Shown: one piece after another, positions 1 to 6,038 of the stretch | How positions within the stretch are numbered: the stretch's first letter is position 1 | How the letters are laid out: each line of letters begins with the position of its first letter | Assembly (NCBI GenBank): GCA_016285215.1 | Contig: JAEEQI010000117.1 | Coordinates: 1 to 7,488, forward strand | Origin: Bacteroidales bacterium | GTDB lineage: Bacteria; Bacteroidota; Bacteroidia; Bacteroidales; UBA932 | Direction: 5' to 3' | DNA: 7,488 bases | Notes under the pieces: generated by a model | What the model saw: only the letters and a program-made list of their open reading frames with translations | The model's database searches: none | What the model was told of the DNA's origin: nothing | Translations under genes and position numbers: made by a program

Positions 1-1484
1 TCATCGTGCTTTCGGGATCGCTGCTCCTGCGCGTAAAGCCGGAACAGATCAAGCCCAGCCTGCGGCTTTACATCCCCGCCTTCATCATAACGCTCATCAT
101 CATTGTCTGCCGCATCAGCTTTGTGCCGGACCGGGTCATGAACTTCATGTTCCCGCCCATCCTGGCCATCGTTTTCTTAAGACAACTCTTCTTCTGCATA
201 CGGGAACAAGGGAAGGCGGCCCCCATTGACAGCATCCTGGGCTGGGCATCGCTGGCCATCTACCTCATCGCCTTTGGCTTTGCGTTTGCGGGCTACACCT
301 TTGTGGCCCTGCTCGTGCTGGTGTGGTGGTACTTCCAGCTGGCCGTGCTTCTGACCATCATCTGCATGGCAGACCTGCTCACCCGCTACAAAGAGAAGTG
401 GCTGAACAAGCGCGTAGACGCCATGAGGAGCCGCATCACGTACGTTTCCGGAGAAGACCGCGAGTCGCTTCTGTTTGGCGCCACCTGGTTCTACGACTTT
501 ATGCGCCACGTGGCCATACCCGTACTCCTGCTGCTCTCGATCCCGCTCTGCGTCCATATGTCCCTGGGCATCTTCGACTTCGACGACCTCTACGAGCGCA
601 TCTTCCACGTTCCTTTTGTCCAACTCCTGGACAAAGACGGATTTGTAACGCTCCGTATCTCCGGAAAGAGTATCATCGGCCTGCTGATCCTTTTCATTTC
701 CCTGCGTTATCTCAACCGGGCCCTTCATGCCATCTACCAATATGTTCGCTACGCAGCCTTTATGCGCAAGCACAACCGCACCGCCATCCGGGACAATGAG
801 ATCAACCTCTCCCTGGGCAACAGCATCATCTCCGTGCTGGTGTGGATGAGCTACGCCGTGGTGGTGGTTTCCGTCCTCAAGATTCCCACAGGTTCGCTGA
901 GCCTGATAGCGGGAGGTCTGTCGGCCGGTATCGGTTTGGCCTTAAAGGATATCCTCAACAACTTTATCTATGGTATTCAGCTTATGGGAGGCCGCCTGCG
1001 GGTTGGAGACTGGATCGAATGCGAGGGCGTTCGTGGCCGCGTGGTGGCCATCAACTACCAGTGCGTGGTGGTGGAGACCCTGGACGGAACGGAGATGTCC
1101 TTCCTCAATTCGGCCCTCTTTGGCAAGAACTTCAACAACCTTACCCGCAACAACTCCTACGAGTTTACAAAGATCATGGCCAGCGTAGCCTATGGCACCG
1201 ATGTCAAGAAAGTGAGGGAGGTGCTTACGGAGGCCATGCAGAAGGTCTGCACCAAAGACTCCTACGGCCGGGAAATCGTTGAACCCAAGTATGGTATCAA
1301 TATAGTACTGGCCGAAATGTCCGACAGCTCGGTAGATATCGCTGTAAAGCAATACGTTCTGGTTGCGGAAAGGATTGGATACATCGACCGCGCCAAGGAA
1401 GTGATTTACGAAGCATTGAATAACGCAGGTATCTCCATACCGTTCCCTCAGTGCGATGTACATCTCATTAAGGATGAAAAATAA
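1..1484 (+). CDS. MscS-family mechanosensitive ion channel (5' end outside window)
   Basis: Inner-membrane channel that opens on membrane tension to release solutes during hypo-osmotic shock. The reading frame is open to the left edge; the GTG at 6 is only the first possible start inside the window, so the true N-terminus is probably upstream. Counting from that GTG (492 residues), there are hydrophobic segments near 22-40, 47-63, 77-98, 101-122, 165-185, 222-240 and 270-292. These are followed by the Gly/Ala-rich MscS pore helix at about 296-325 (AGGLSAGIGLALKDILNN, from residue 302), the MscS beta domain (LRVGDWIECEGVRGRVV) and a soluble alpha/beta C-terminal domain. The extra helices before the pore place it among the larger MscS homologues rather than the minimal three-helix type. 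The stop codon is followed at once by a promoter for the next gene; I see no clear hairpin terminator. The family call is firm, and the exact subfamily is not assigned. Confidence 0.93.
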   Translation, partial: IVLSGSLLLRVKPEQIKPSLRLYIPAFIITLIIIVCRISFVPDRVMNFMFPPILAIVFLRQLFFCIREQGKAAPIDSILGWASLAIYLIAFGFAFAGYTFVALLVLVWWYFQLAVLLTIICMADLLTRYKEKWLNKRVDAMRSRITYVSGEDRESLLFGATWFYDFMRHVAIPVLLLLSIPLCVHMSLGIFDFDDLYERIFHVPFVQLLDKDGFVTLRISGKSIIGLLILFISLRYLNRALHAIYQYVRYAAFMRKHNRTAIRDNEINLSLGNSIISVLVWMSYAVVVVSVLKIPTGSLSLIAGGLSAGIGLALKDILNNFIYGIQLMGGRLRVGDWIECEGVRGRVVAINYQCVVVETLDGTEMSFLNSALFGKNFNNLTRNNSYEFTKIMASVAYGTDVKKVREVLTEAMQKVCTKDSYGREIVEPKYGINIVLAEMSDSSVDIAVKQYVLVAERIGYIDRAKEVIYEALNNAGISIPFPQCDVHLIKDEK

Positions 1485-1515
1485 TTTGTTTTTTCCCGTT
1501 TTATTCTTACCTTAG
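1485..1515 (+). promoter_or_regulatory. Bacteroidetes-type promoter for the histone H1-like gene
   Basis: A -33 element TTTG at 1485-1488 is followed after exactly 19 nt by TACCTTAG at 1508-1515, one base off the TAnnTTTG -7 consensus. The transcript should begin a few bases further on, leaving an A-rich untranslated leader of roughly 45 nt before the ATG at 1565. The -33 element starts directly after the TAA of the channel gene. Confidence 0.7.
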
Positions 1516-1564
1516 CGCAAGAAACATAACACATTACAATAATCATTTAAAAACTAACAAAACA

Positions 1565-1717
1565 ATGGAAGCTATTATTGCTAAGATCAAAGAGCAGATT
1601 GCTGCTATCGAAAAGGACATCGACAAGATTGACAACAAGGCCGCCAAGGCTCGCGTACGTAAAGCTACCCTCGCTCTCGAGAAGCTCGGTAAGGAGTATC
1701 GCAAGGCCAGCATCTAA
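1565..1717 (+). CDS. Small histone H1-like (Hc1-type) DNA-binding protein, 50 aa
   Basis: A 50-residue, Lys/Arg-rich, predicted all-helical protein with 10 Lys and 3 Arg against 8 acidic residues. The middle and C-terminal part (NKAAKARVRKATLALEKL, then GKEYRKAS) matches my recollection of the conserved block of the short Hc1/histone H1-like proteins of Bacteroidetes, which have NKAAGTRARKASLELEKL and KEFRK at the same place. Those proteins are thought to bind DNA as nucleoid-associated proteins; the family assignment is from memory, not a search. The N-terminal half (MEAIIAKIKEQIAAIEKD) is more divergent, and the protein stops soon after the RKAS motif, slightly shorter than the usual 55-60 residues. 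The ATG follows an A-rich stretch without Shine-Dalgarno, as expected in this phylum. Codons are skewed to GCT, AAG, ATC and CTC, suggesting strong expression. It is flanked by its own promoter and terminator, so it is monocistronic. Confidence 0.8.
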   Translation: MEAIIAKIKEQIAAIEKDIDKIDNKAAKARVRKATLALEKLGKEYRKASI

Positions 1718-1755
1718 AGCGAAACTTTTCAACAAGACTATTTTTTATTGGTTGT

Positions 1756-1789
1756 TTCAGCTGCCTTCCCCGGGCAGCTGAATTTTTTT
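1756..1789 (+). terminator. Rho-independent terminator after the histone H1-like gene
   Basis: A perfect 10-bp stem (TTCAGCTGCC at 1756-1765 with GGCAGCTGAA at 1773-1782) has a 7-nt loop and is followed by seven Ts at 1783-1789. It lies 38 nt after the stop codon of the small gene and before the pyrG promoter, so it separates the two units. A second T run (1793-1801) follows. Confidence 0.9.
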
Positions 1790-1797
1790 AAATTTTT

Positions 1798-1828
1798 TTT
1801 TCAGATTGCTGAAAAAGATGTATTTTTG
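1798..1828 (+). promoter_or_regulatory. pyrG promoter, start-proximal
   Basis: TATTTTTG at 1821-1828 fits the TAnnTTTG -7 consensus perfectly. The expected -33 position, 19 nt upstream (1798-1801), holds TTTT, part of the T run that follows the preceding terminator, one base off TTTG. Only 9 nt separate the -7 element from the pyrG ATG, so the transcript should have almost no 5' untranslated leader. Confidence 0.7.
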
Positions 1829-1837
1829 TGTCCCGTT

Positions 1838-3442
1838 ATGAACACAAAGTACATCTTCATTTCGGGAGGAGTGGCTTCCTCACTGGGCAAGGGCATCATA
1901 GCCTCTTCACTAGCCAAACTGCTGCAGGCCAGAGGCTTGCGCGTCACCATCCAAAAATTTGACCCCTATATTAATATAGACCCCGGTACGCTGAACCCGT
2001 ACGAGCACGGAGAGTGCTACGTCACGGAAGACGGCGCAGAGACGGACCTGGATTTGGGACACTACGAGCGCTTCCTGGGCGTGTACACTTCCAAGGCCAA
2101 CAACGTGACCACGGGCAAGATTTACCACACCGTCATTACCAAGGAGCGCGAAGGCGCCTACCTGGGCAAGACCGTGCAGATTGTTCCCCACATCACGGAC
2201 GAGATCAAGCGCCGTATGCTCCTGCTGGGCCAGACCGGCGACTACGACGTAATCCTCACCGAGATTGGCGGCACCGTGGGCGACATGGAATCCCAGCCGT
2301 TCATTGAGGCCGTCCGCCAGCTCCAGTGGGAACTCCCCGACGAGGACTGTATGACCATCCACCTCACGCTCATCCCCTACCTCAGCGCCGCCAAGGAGCT
2401 CAAGACCAAGCCCACACAGCATTCCGTACAGATGCTGCAGCAGAGCGGTGTAAAGCCGGACGTGATTGTATGCCGCACCGAGCACCCGCTCACCCCGGAG
2501 CTCCGCCGCAAGATTGCCCTCTTCTGCAACGTCAAGCCCGGCCACGTAATCCAGAGCATTGACGCCTGGAGCATCTACCAGGTGCCGCTGAATATGCACG
2601 AGGAGCACCTGGACGAGCTAGCTGTGCGCAAACTCCAGATAGAGAACTTTGACCAGCCCGACCTGGGCCGATGGAAGGAATTCCTCACCCGTCTCAAGAA
2701 TCCCAAGCACGAGGTAAATATCACGCTGGTAGGTAAATACGTAGAGCTGCAGGATGCTTACAAATCCATCCAGGAAGCCTTTGTGCACGCCGGCGCCGCC
2801 AACCACTGCAAGGTGAACGTTCGCACCCTCCAGAGCGAACACGTAAACGCCGACAACGTGGCCGATCTTCTCAAGGGCGCCCAGGGTATCCTGGTAGCCC
2901 CCGGCTTTGGCGAGCGCGGCCTGGAAGGCAAGATTTGCGCCGTGCAGTATGCCCGTGAGCACAACATCCCGTTCCTGGGCATCTGCCTGGGTATGCAGAT
3001 GTGCGTGGTGGAATTTGCCCGCCACGTCCTGGGCTGGACCGATGCCATTTCGGCCGAGGTCAATCCCAACAGCGCCCACCCTGTCATCTGCATGATGGAA
3101 GAGCAGAAGAAGACCACCATGAAGGGCGGCACCATGCGTCTGGGCGCCTACGACTGCCATCTGGAGCCCGGCTCCCTGGCCGCCAAGCTCTACGGAAAAA
3201 CGGACATCCGCGAGCGTCACCGCCACCGCTACGAGTTCAACTCCGAGTACCTGGCCCAGTTTGAAGCCGCCGGCCTCAAGGCCACCGGCCACAATCCCGA
3301 CACCGGCCTGGTAGAGGTAGTGGAGCTCCCCTCCCATCCCTTCTTCATTGGCTCGCAGTTCCACCCCGAGTACAAGAGCACGCCGGAAAACCCGCACCCG
3401 CTGTTCAACGGCCTGGTGCAGGCTGCGCTAAAAGTCAAGTAA
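1838..3442 (+). CDS. pyrG: CTP synthase (glutamine-hydrolysing)
   Basis: Cytosolic enzyme that makes CTP from UTP, ATP and glutamine, the last step of pyrimidine nucleotide synthesis. From the ATG at 1838 it has 534 residues, the normal family length. The synthetase domain comes first: the nucleotide-binding loop GGVASSLGKG at 10-19, FDPYINIDPGTLNPYEHGE at 41-59, and EIGGTVGDMESQPF at 142-155, which carries the metal-binding acidic residue. The class I glutamine amidotransferase domain follows from about 295, with the nucleophile Cys383 in GICLGMQM and the His509/Glu511 pair in SQFHPEYKSTP. All key residues are intact. The frame stays open upstream to a GTG at 1748, but that start would place the preceding terminator and this gene's promoter inside the coding sequence; the protein also begins with the conserved NTKYIFISGG at 1838. 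No partner genes flank it. It is probably feedback-regulated by CTP at enzyme level, as in the family. Confidence 0.98.
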   Translation: MNTKYIFISGGVASSLGKGIIASSLAKLLQARGLRVTIQKFDPYINIDPGTLNPYEHGECYVTEDGAETDLDLGHYERFLGVYTSKANNVTTGKIYHTVITKEREGAYLGKTVQIVPHITDEIKRRMLLLGQTGDYDVILTEIGGTVGDMESQPFIEAVRQLQWELPDEDCMTIHLTLIPYLSAAKELKTKPTQHSVQMLQQSGVKPDVIVCRTEHPLTPELRRKIALFCNVKPGHVIQSIDAWSIYQVPLNMHEEHLDELAVRKLQIENFDQPDLGRWKEFLTRLKNPKHEVNITLVGKYVELQDAYKSIQEAFVHAGAANHCKVNVRTLQSEHVNADNVADLLKGAQGILVAPGFGERGLEGKICAVQYAREHNIPFLGICLGMQMCVVEFARHVLGWTDAISAEVNPNSAHPVICMMEEQKKTTMKGGTMRLGAYDCHLEPGSLAAKLYGKTDIRERHRHRYEFNSEYLAQFEAAGLKATGHNPDTGLVEVVELPSHPFFIGSQFHPEYKSTPENPHPLFNGLVQAALKVK

Positions 3443-3449
3443 AAAGAAT

Positions 3450-3474
3450 GAATTTTTGGAAATTCGTTTTTTTT
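3450..3474 (+). terminator. Weak possible terminator after pyrG
   Basis: A short A/T-rich stem, GAATTT at 3450-3455 with AAATTC at 3460-3465, has a TTGG loop and is followed by one G and eight Ts (3467-3474). The stem is weak, but the T run is good. It overlaps the -33 element of the next promoter, so termination and re-initiation share the same bases. Confidence 0.4.
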
Positions 3475-3485
3475 ACCTAACTTCG
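3455..3485 (+). promoter_or_regulatory. Promoter for the membrane AraC-type regulator gene, start-proximal
   Basis: TTTG at 3455-3458, then exactly 19 nt, then TAACTTCG at 3478-3485, one base off TAnnTTTG. The ATG at 3493 lies only 7 nt beyond the -7 element, again predicting an almost leaderless mRNA. Confidence 0.62.
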
Positions 3486-3492
3486 CTACGCT

Positions 3493-4644
3493 ATGGGATG
3501 GATCATCAAACACAAATCCGGCGTTTTCTTCGCCGTGATACTTACTGTGTGCGTGCTGCTAAGCATGTGGTTGTCCCATTATATTCCGGACGATTTTTTT
3601 GACGACGTCATCACTCCCATTCTCACGGTAGCCGTCACCACCATCGAAATAACCGGTGCCTGCATTATCTTCAAACATTCAGAAGGTCTGCGCATCCGCA
3701 AAATGTGGGGCATTGCTCTGGTAACCTGGGGCGTAATGGATGGCGCATACATTCTCTCCTGGATGTTGTCCTCCTCGCCCGTAATGAATATGGGTGCTTA
3801 CGAGCTCACCACCTATGAGCTGCTCTTTGGCAATATGCTCAGCTGGGTGATGCTGCTTTATCCGGCAGAGGCGCTTCGGCCCGGATGGCTTAACTGGAAG
3901 CGCGCCCTGTGGCAGCTTCTGCCTATGTTTGCCCTGGTGGCCCTGGACTATGCCCTCCCCAACATCAAACTGGCCTCCATCATAGCCCTCTATCCGTTTG
4001 CCCTCCTGGCCCTCATCATCAACCATATGCACGCCTACCAGAACTGGTGTGAAGAAAACTACTCCACCCTGGACAACATTGACGTAGAGTGGATTATGCG
4101 CTATGTGGTTATGATGGTATTGGTGGGTATTGTGTACGTGTATATGTGCACAACCCACAGCCACGCCCGCGGCTTTACCCAACAGTGGCTGGTGATCTTT
4201 ATGCTCTCCTACGCCACGGAGCAGATCCTCTTCAGACCGGACCCTTGGGCCGTTATCAAACAGGCAGAGAAGATCAAGGCCGAAGATGCCCAGCCGGCAC
4301 CTGATTCCAACACCGCCAACCGCGAGAAGCTGGAGGCCTGGATGGAGGAAGAAAAGCCCTACCTCAACCCGGGCTTCAAACTCATTGACCTGCAGGCCGT
4401 GCTGCCTATGAACCGTACCTATCTGTCCCAGTTCATTCACGCAGAATACGACTGCACCTTCTACCAGTTTGTCAACCGCTTCCGCATCAAGGAAGCTATG
4501 CGGCTCAAGCAGGAAAATCCGGAGATGAAGATAGCCGACCTTTCGGCCCATTGCGGCTATTCCTCCCCCACCGTTTTCTCCCGTACCTTCACGGAAATTA
4601 TGGGAGTTTCTCCCCGTGAGTGGGCACAGAGTCTGTCGGCCTAG
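3493..4644 (+). CDS. Membrane-anchored AraC-family transcriptional regulator
   Basis: A 383-residue protein with two parts. The N-terminal 250 residues hold about eight hydrophobic segments, near 10-30, 38-60, 71-92, 108-127, 137-155, 157-178, 200-219 and 230-247. After a linker rich in charged residues, Pro and Asn (about 255-280), residues 281-381 form an AraC/XylS-type DNA-binding domain with two helix-turn-helix units. The first includes NRTYLSQFIH (307-316). The second includes KIADLSAHCGYSSPTVFSR (346-364) and ends with the family signature FTEIMGVSPREW. Multi-helix membrane proteins fused to AraC domains are frequent in Bacteroidetes, where the membrane part is presumed to sense a signal and the cytosolic domain to control nearby genes. 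No sensor domain is recognisable and the signal is unknown. The gene is downstream of pyrG but has its own promoter; the sugar-binding lipoprotein gene downstream is a candidate target (inference). Confidence 0.9.
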   Translation: MGWIIKHKSGVFFAVILTVCVLLSMWLSHYIPDDFFDDVITPILTVAVTTIEITGACIIFKHSEGLRIRKMWGIALVTWGVMDGAYILSWMLSSSPVMNMGAYELTTYELLFGNMLSWVMLLYPAEALRPGWLNWKRALWQLLPMFALVALDYALPNIKLASIIALYPFALLALIINHMHAYQNWCEENYSTLDNIDVEWIMRYVVMMVLVGIVYVYMCTTHSHARGFTQQWLVIFMLSYATEQILFRPDPWAVIKQAEKIKAEDAQPAPDSNTANREKLEAWMEEEKPYLNPGFKLIDLQAVLPMNRTYLSQFIHAEYDCTFYQFVNRFRIKEAMRLKQENPEMKIADLSAHCGYSSPTVFSRTFTEIMGVSPREWAQSLSA

Positions 4645-4661
4645 AAGGTTTCATATCTTTG
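4632..4661 (+). promoter_or_regulatory. Candidate promoter at the end of the AraC-type gene
   Basis: TATCTTTG at 4654-4661 is a perfect match to the TAnnTTTG -7 consensus. At the -33 position there is only TCTG (4632-4635, 18 nt spacing), one base off. It starts inside the last codons of the regulator gene and points towards the structured intergenic region. It is the best promoter I can find for the lipoprotein gene at 4902. Confidence 0.55.
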
Positions 4662-4901
4662 TTTCACGCACTTTTTTTGAAACAGCGGGAAGCGGGATTC
4701 CACTTTGCGTAAATATTTCAGGTCTTTTTCTTGACTCTGGGTAAATTATTGCTTTGGGCTATTGCTTGAAAGCAAGGATAACCGTACCTTGCCAACCATA
4801 ATTTGTTAAATGGTTAAAAATAGGTCTGGAGAAAGAGCCTCTTCGATCAATCCGAAGAGGCCCTTTTCCTGAAAAAAAGAAGATTAACAAACAAGAACCC
4901 T
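4662..4901 (+). promoter_or_regulatory. Structured intergenic region: long 5' leader or small RNA
   Basis: No coding frame is recognisable in these 240 bases. Just after the -7 element, GTTTCA (4661-4666) can pair with TGAAAC (4678-4683). An 8-bp direct repeat TATTGCTT occurs at 4747-4754 and 4760-4767. TTGCT/AGCAA (4762-4766 with 4771-4775) and GCAAGG/CCTTGC (4772-4777 with 4787-4792) are two hairpins that share bases and exclude each other. A terminator-like hairpin follows at 4837-4861. If transcription starts near 4667, the lipoprotein mRNA has a leader of about 235 nt; if the hairpin stops it, the product is an RNA of about 200 nt. I do not recognise a known riboswitch or RNA family. Confidence 0.35.
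4837..4866 (+). terminator. Terminator-like hairpin 35-40 nt upstream of the lipoprotein start codon
   Basis: A perfect 9-bp stem (GCCTCTTCG at 4837-4845 with CGAAGAGGC at 4853-4861) has a 7-nt loop and is followed by CC and only four Ts. No promoter is visible between it and the ATG at 4902, so transcripts for that gene must pass through it. This makes it either a leaky terminator, an attenuator, or the 3' end of a small RNA. Confidence 0.55.
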
Positions 4902-5891
4902 ATGAAAAAGACTTTAGTATTCCTTACCGCTGTGGCCCTGATGGCCGTTTCCTGCACCAAAGACTGGTTTTGCGACAAGAAAGTAGCCATTCTGCTGCCG
5001 GACGATTCCATCGTGGACCGCTGGGCCGAAGACAAGCAGAACCTGGAGACCGTTATGAACGAGTACGGCTTTGAGGCCACTTTCTTTATTGCCCCCGAGA
5101 ATGAAAACGGTGCCCAAAAGCAGGTGGAGCAGCTTAAGAATGCCATCCAGAAAGGATATAAGTATATCGTAGTCACGGCTATTGACTATACAAAGATCAA
5201 CGAGTCCAAGCTCCTGGATCAGCATCCCTATGTAAAGGTAGTATGCCACGACCGCTTTATCCTGGACAATCCCAACATTGCTTTCGTGTCTTCTACCGAT
5301 ACCAAGGAAATCGGAAAGATGCAGGCCCAGTTCCTTCTCAATCATTTCCACGCTACCGGTGCCTCTACTATGACCCTGGAGATCCTGGAAGGTCCCGAGA
5401 CCGACATAAATGCCAAGGATTACTTTGAGGGCGCTATGGAGCTCCTCAAGAAATACATTGACGGAGGACAGCTCATTGTCAAGAGCGGCAAGAAGACCTA
5501 CAACGAGGTAAAGGCCGAAAGCTGGGAAATTGAAGACGGAAAGGACGCTATGGAAGACCGCCTGAGCTACTATGCAGAGGGTGAGCGCCCCGATATGGTA
5601 CTCGCCGCCAACGACAACCTGGCCCAGGGTGCCATTGACGCCCTCACGGAAGCCGGTTTTGCCAAGATGCCTGTCATCACCGGTCAGGACAACACCAAAA
5701 TGGCAAAGGCCAATATCAAGAACAGGAAGCAGACTATGACCATTGACAAGAACCTCAAGGATATGGCATACAACACCGGCCTGATTGTGAACAGCCTCCT
5801 CTCCAATTCGCCTGTTCAGACCAGCCAGAGCATCAACAACATTCCGGTTCTCTACTCCAAGATCACTCTTATGACCAGAGACAGCTACTAA
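4902..5891 (+). CDS. Sugar-binding lipoprotein, XylF/ChvE-like periplasmic binding protein
   Basis: A 329-residue protein. A short lipoprotein signal peptide ends in AVSC, with Cys18 as the predicted lipidated residue; no Asp follows at position +2, so it has no classical inner-membrane retention signal. The mature part is a two-lobed type I periplasmic binding fold of the xylose/glucose group. Landmarks line up with my recollection of E. coli XylF: DDSIVDRWAED (34-44; XylF DDLRLERWQKD), HDRFI (116-120), STDTKEIGKMQA (131-142), LAANDNLAQGAIDAL (234-248), and ITGQDNTKMA (259-268) followed by QTMTIDK (277-283). These contain the Arg, Asp and Asn residues that contact sugar in that family. A pentose or hexose ligand is likely but not provable here. 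No ABC permease or ATPase gene adjoins it, so it may serve as a sensor or surface binding protein rather than a transporter part (inference). The ATG follows an A-rich stretch (ACAAACAAGAACCCT). Confidence 0.88.
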   Translation: MKKTLVFLTAVALMAVSCTKDWFCDKKVAILLPDDSIVDRWAEDKQNLETVMNEYGFEATFFIAPENENGAQKQVEQLKNAIQKGYKYIVVTAIDYTKINESKLLDQHPYVKVVCHDRFILDNPNIAFVSSTDTKEIGKMQAQFLLNHFHATGASTMTLEILEGPETDINAKDYFEGAMELLKKYIDGGQLIVKSGKKTYNEVKAESWEIEDGKDAMEDRLSYYAEGERPDMVLAANDNLAQGAIDALTEAGFAKMPVITGQDNTKMAKANIKNRKQTMTIDKNLKDMAYNTGLIVNSLLSNSPVQTSQSINNIPVLYSKITLMTRDSY

Positions 5892-5914
5892 TTAATAACC
5901 AATTCAATTACACC

Positions 5915-5948
5915 GAGGGGTGCACCTTCCGGTGCGCCCTTCTTTTTT
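5915..5948 (+). terminator. Rho-independent terminator after the lipoprotein gene
   Basis: A 12-bp stem (GAGGGGTGCACC at 5915-5926 with GGTGCGCCCTTC at 5931-5942, two G-T wobbles) closes a TTCC tetraloop and is followed by six Ts (5943-5948). It starts 23 nt after the stop codon and ends the lipoprotein unit. Confidence 0.9.
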
Positions 5949-5975
5949 ACCCGTTTTTACAAAGATTTGTGGAGT

Positions 5976-6009
5976 TTTGACAGATATTATAGAATAGCCG
6001 GTATCTTTG
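5976..6009 (+). promoter_or_regulatory. Promoter for the unknown anchored protein gene
   Basis: TATCTTTG at 6002-6009 is a perfect -7 match. TTTG at 5976-5979 lies 22 nt upstream, slightly longer than the usual 19-21 nt spacing. The predicted leader is about 20-25 nt, ending in the A-rich CACAAAAAGAT before the ATG at 6039. Confidence 0.68.
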
Positions 6010-6038
6010 CAACAGAGAATCATTAACCACAAAAAGAT

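Noticed and set aside
6..8. GTG at 6 as the true start of the channel gene.
   Set aside because: The frame is open to the window edge, no leader or promoter can be seen, and larger MscS homologues normally have more sequence before this helix.
177..773. Minus-strand open frame (198 codons) opposite the MscS-family gene.
   Set aside because: Overlaps a clear channel gene and has no recognisable domain or start signals.
1748..1837. A 30-codon N-terminal extension of CTP synthase from the GTG at 1748.
   Set aside because: It would translate through a perfect terminator hairpin and the -7 promoter element, is rich in Phe from poly-T, and the conserved enzyme start is at the ATG at 1838.
2618..3397. 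Long minus-strand open frame (259 codons) opposite pyrG.
   Set aside because: It lies entirely over the conserved amidotransferase domain, has no promoter, and resembles no protein; it arises from the strong G/C bias at third codon positions.
3679..4551. Long minus-strand open frame (290 codons) opposite the AraC-type gene.
   Set aside because: Same cause; the plus-strand frame has clear membrane helices and an AraC domain, and the reverse product is low-complexity with many His/Gly/Val.
4799..4828. Alternative promoters ATAATTTG (4798-4805) or TAGGTCTG (4821-4828) for the lipoprotein gene.
   Set aside because: Each has a mismatch in the -7 element and no -33 element at 18-22 nt; both also lie upstream of the hairpin at 4837.
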